Of a DNA stretch of 64,000 bases, positions 61,820 to 64,000 are shown one piece after another. Under the pieces are notes generated by a model that saw nothing but the letters and a program-made list of their open reading frames with translations, was not told where the DNA came from and made no database searches. Source of the stretch: Nonlabens sp. Hel1_33_55 (GTDB lineage: Bacteria > Bacteroidota > Bacteroidia > Flavobacteriales > Flavobacteriaceae); contig NZ_LT627735.1 of NCBI RefSeq assembly GCF_900101765.1, positions 2,883,501-2,947,500 on the forward strand. The letters are read 5' to 3'. Each line of letters begins with the position of its first letter. The stretch's first letter is position 1. The translations under genes and the position numbers were made by a program.

Positions 61820-63826
61820 ATGATCAACCCAAGATATCTCACAAAATCTAGATTCAAACTAGCACTCAGTTGTCCAACTAAACTTTACTATACGAAAAAG
61901 GAAGAGTACGAGGACACCAGCGAGACCGATAGTTTCCTAAAAGGTCTTGCACAAGGTGGTTTCCAGGTCGAGGAATTGGCTCGAATGTATTTTCCTGATG
62001 GTATCGCTATTCTAGGTGAGGATTGGAATTATGACCAACACGCGGCACGAACAGCGGAATTGCTGAAGCAGGAAAACGTTACGATTTTTGAAGCAGCCTT
62101 TCTCCATGACGGTCTTTTTATAAGAACAGATATTCTGGAAAAGAAGGGAAATAACATTAGGCTGATTGAGGTGAAGGCGAAATCCATGGATAGTACTTCG
62201 CACGATTCATTCATCAAAAGTAAGGGAAAGCTAGGCTGGAGTGAATACTTATACGACGTTGCATTCCAGCAGTATGTGATCCAACAATGTCATCCAGAAT
62301 GGAACATTAAGCCTTACCTTAATCTTGTTGATAAATCCAAACGGACTACCGTTGATGGGTTAAATTCTCACTTCAAAATTGTTCCTAATTCAGAGCTACG
62401 AACAAGCGTGGAAGTAACACCAGGTTTGACTAGAGACGATTTAGGAGCATCCATTCTTGCCATTATTGAGGTTAACGAAGAGGTGCAATTGATATTTAAT
62501 GAGAATCCGCAAGACCCAGAACGTTCTTTTAGCGAGACTGTTGAATATTTTAAAACAAATTACCAACATGATCTGAAAATTGAAACGCCTATTGGTCCTC
62601 ATTGTTATGGGTGCGAGTTCAAATTGGATGATCCTCCAACTGGTAAGTTGAGCGGATTCCATGAATGCTGGATGAGGCAATTTCCTGCTATCAAACCTGA
62701 GTTCTCCTCGCTTTCGCGAAAGCAACAACATCAAAGACTTAATGATCCTAAAACAAAACATGTTTGGAACAATCCCGTAAAAAAGGCATTTGAAAACGGA
62801 AAGGTCTTTATGGATGAATTGGAGGAAGGCGATTTTAATATCAGCCCAGATGCCTATGGTTTGAGCCGTAGTGAAAGGCAATGGCTGCAAATCCAAAAAC
62901 ATAAGGAAAAGGACAACTCTAGTTATGCAGATGTTGAGAACTTAAGATTAGAAATGTCCCAATGGAAATACCCGCTTAACTTTATCGATTTCGAAACCAG
63001 TGCAGTTGCAATTCCATTTACCTCAGGTATGCGACCTTATGAACAGTTAGCCTTTCAATACAGTCATCATATCGTTCATGAAGATGGTAGGGTAGAACAT
63101 GCTAGTGAATACATCAATGTTGAGAAGGGCATCTTACCAAATTTTGATTTTATACGTGCTTTAAAGAGAGATCTAGAGATCAATGAAGGCAGTATCTTCA
63201 GATACCACAATCATGAGAATACGATCGTCAATGTGATTCATTATCCGCTATCCAATTCAGATGAACCAGATAGAAAAGAACTGTGCGATTTTATTGAAAG
63301 CATTAGCCACTCAACCGGGAGCAATCCCAAAACTTACGCTGCAGGTCCAAGAGATATGATAGATCTTCAAAGAACAGTAGTGCGAAATTATTTTCACCCT
63401 CAAACTGGTGGGTCGAATTCTATCAAAGCGATACTTCCAGCTGTGCTAGAATCCAGTGAACGCTTAAAGGAGAAATACACCCAACCTATAGGATCAATTA
63501 ATCTAACGAGCAAGAATTTTGAGAATAACTATGTTTTCTTGAAAATGGAAGATGATGTTCCAACTAATCCGTACAAAACATTACCACCTCTATTTGATGG
63601 ATTGACAAATGAGCAATTAGAAGAAGCCATTGAACACGCAACAAATGAAACGCCGCAAATAGCAAATGGTGGTGCTGCTCTTTTTGCTTATGCAAAATTA
63701 CAAGGATTTGGAACTTCCGACTTGGAACATACAGAAACCGTCAATGCCTTGTTGCGTTATTGTGAGCTGGATACGCTTGCTATGGTGATGATCTATGAAT
63801 ACTTCAACGAGTTATGTGGGGCTTAG
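61820..63826 (+). CDS. DUF2779 protein: Cas4-like and DEDD-type nuclease domains
   Basis: The 668-residue protein begins with LTKSRFKLALSCPTKLYYTK (Cys18), like Cas4/AddB nucleases. Residues about 55-190 contain the PD-(D/E)xK-like pattern RTDILEKKGNNIRLIEVKAKS, and HCYGCEF (C262, C265) with FHECW (C283) could complete an iron-sulfur site. From about residue 385 a DEDD exonuclease-like fold follows (NFIDFETSAVAIP; late motif YCELDTLAMV), with GPRDMIDLQRTVVRNYFHP and SNSIKAILPAVL typical of DUF2779. The likely role is nucleic acid degradation. A palindrome variant at 62709 encodes SLSRKQ. It probably shares a transcript with the WYL regulator. Confidence 0.85.
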   Translation: MINPRYLTKSRFKLALSCPTKLYYTKKEEYEDTSETDSFLKGLAQGGFQVEELARMYFPDGIAILGEDWNYDQHAARTAELLKQENVTIFEAAFLHDGLFIRTDILEKKGNNIRLIEVKAKSMDSTSHDSFIKSKGKLGWSEYLYDVAFQQYVIQQCHPEWNIKPYLNLVDKSKRTTVDGLNSHFKIVPNSELRTSVEVTPGLTRDDLGASILAIIEVNEEVQLIFNENPQDPERSFSETVEYFKTNYQHDLKIETPIGPHCYGCEFKLDDPPTGKLSGFHECWMRQFPAIKPEFSSLSRKQQHQRLNDPKTKHVWNNPVKKAFENGKVFMDELEEGDFNISPDAYGLSRSERQWLQIQKHKEKDNSSYADVENLRLEMSQWKYPLNFIDFETSAVAIPFTSGMRPYEQLAFQYSHHIVHEDGRVEHASEYINVEKGILPNFDFIRALKRDLEINEGSIFRYHNHENTIVNVIHYPLSNSDEPDRKELCDFIESISHSTGSNPKTYAAGPRDMIDLQRTVVRNYFHPQTGGSNSIKAILPAVLESSERLKEKYTQPIGSINLTSKNFENNYVFLKMEDDVPTNPYKTLPPLFDGLTNEQLEEAIEHATNETPQIANGGAALFAYAKLQGFGTSDLEHTETVNALLRYCELDTLAMVMIYEYFNELCGA

Positions 63827-63971
63827 ATAGATATGGGCGTGTAGAGTAATATATTCTCAATATTATAATATATTGTCTTTCAAAATAAAAATAGAATTTT
63901 CAATTTACTGGTTTTTAGGACATTTTTTGTGTGGCATTTAATTGGCTCGTAAGCTTATTAAATAACATAAA

Positions 63972-64000
63972 ATGAAAATACTAAACTATCAATTGACGTC
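63972..64000 (+). CDS. Possible start of another gene (partial)
   Basis: ATG at 63972 opens MKILNYQLTS and continues off the window end. It is the first in-frame start after 145 bp of AT-rich DNA that has no other recognisable feature. Too short to identify. Confidence 0.35.

Noticed and set aside
62441..62902. 153-codon open frame on the minus strand
   Set aside because: It is opposite the DUF2779 gene, whose sequence is clearly constrained, and shows no family features.
42340..64000. Search for a second copy of the tRNA-Leu 3' end as right attachment site
   Set aside because: No convincing copy of GGTTCGATTCCTGTCATCCGC was seen by eye after 42365, so no right border is claimed.
1..64000. 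CRISPR arrays, rRNA genes and intact insertion sequences
   Set aside because: No regularly spaced direct repeats, no rRNA-like stretches and no transposase gene were found.

Overview
The window looks like the chromosome of a marine flavobacterium (Bacteroidota). The evidence is AT-rich DNA, clear TTG/TAnnTTTG-type (-33/-7) promoters, many short lipoproteins, M56/BlaI pairs, an Mpl ligase, an alpha-2-macroglobulin with a SusC-type plug insert, and many families typical of this class (DUF4230, DUF4260, DUF4407, DUF6624, DUF6702). A 16-bp palindrome, CGCTTTCGCGAAAGCG, recurs 17 times (10 perfect). From memory I associate it with Nonlabens-like genomes, but that genus call is not proven here.

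Positions 1-42,200 are mostly core genes. They hold a PEP-synthase-like fragment with a serine hydrolase, then an Npt-like transporter with HEAT repeats next to a second serine hydrolase. A tightly overlapping seven-gene hemW operon (5735-11594) ends in a membrane MutS-like ATPase. Next come Mpl, a TPR protein and a 2178-residue alpha-2-macroglobulin, followed by a 0.6-kb block of duplicated REP-like sequence. After that are a peptidase/acetyltransferase cluster, secreted proteins including an M1 peptidase, TatA/PAP2/O-methyltransferase genes and DUF4407. A BlaI regulator with two tandem M56 sensor-protease genes follows; its operators sit exactly on the promoter. DoxX, RDD and M20 genes complete this part.

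At 42,284 a tRNA-Leu(UAG) gene is followed directly by a tyrosine integrase broken by one in-frame TGA. This looks like the left edge of an accessory island. Inside it are a CHAP protein and a co-directional minus-strand operon, hsdM - hsdS - small membrane protein - DUF262/DUF1524 - DUF262 - hsdR - YgjP-like protease. That is a type I restriction-modification system with a GmrSD-like pair embedded between hsdS and hsdR. A 93-bp relic of a second hsdS 3' end lies between the small membrane-protein gene and the first DUF262 gene. Two lipoproteins of unknown role lie upstream of hsdM.

Positions 59,000-63,830 hold what I consider the best candidate for something undescribed: a 69-residue protein gene (minus strand), an AAA ATPase, a WYL-domain regulator and a DUF2779 protein (Cas4-like cysteines plus a DEDD-type nuclease). 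Four promoters here, two per strand, share ATYTGGCG followed at exactly 11 nt by a TAnnTTTG-like -7 box. This suggests one regulon, perhaps controlled by the WYL protein. No right-hand copy of the tRNA end was found, so the island probably continues beyond the window. No rRNA genes, CRISPR arrays or intact insertion sequences were seen.
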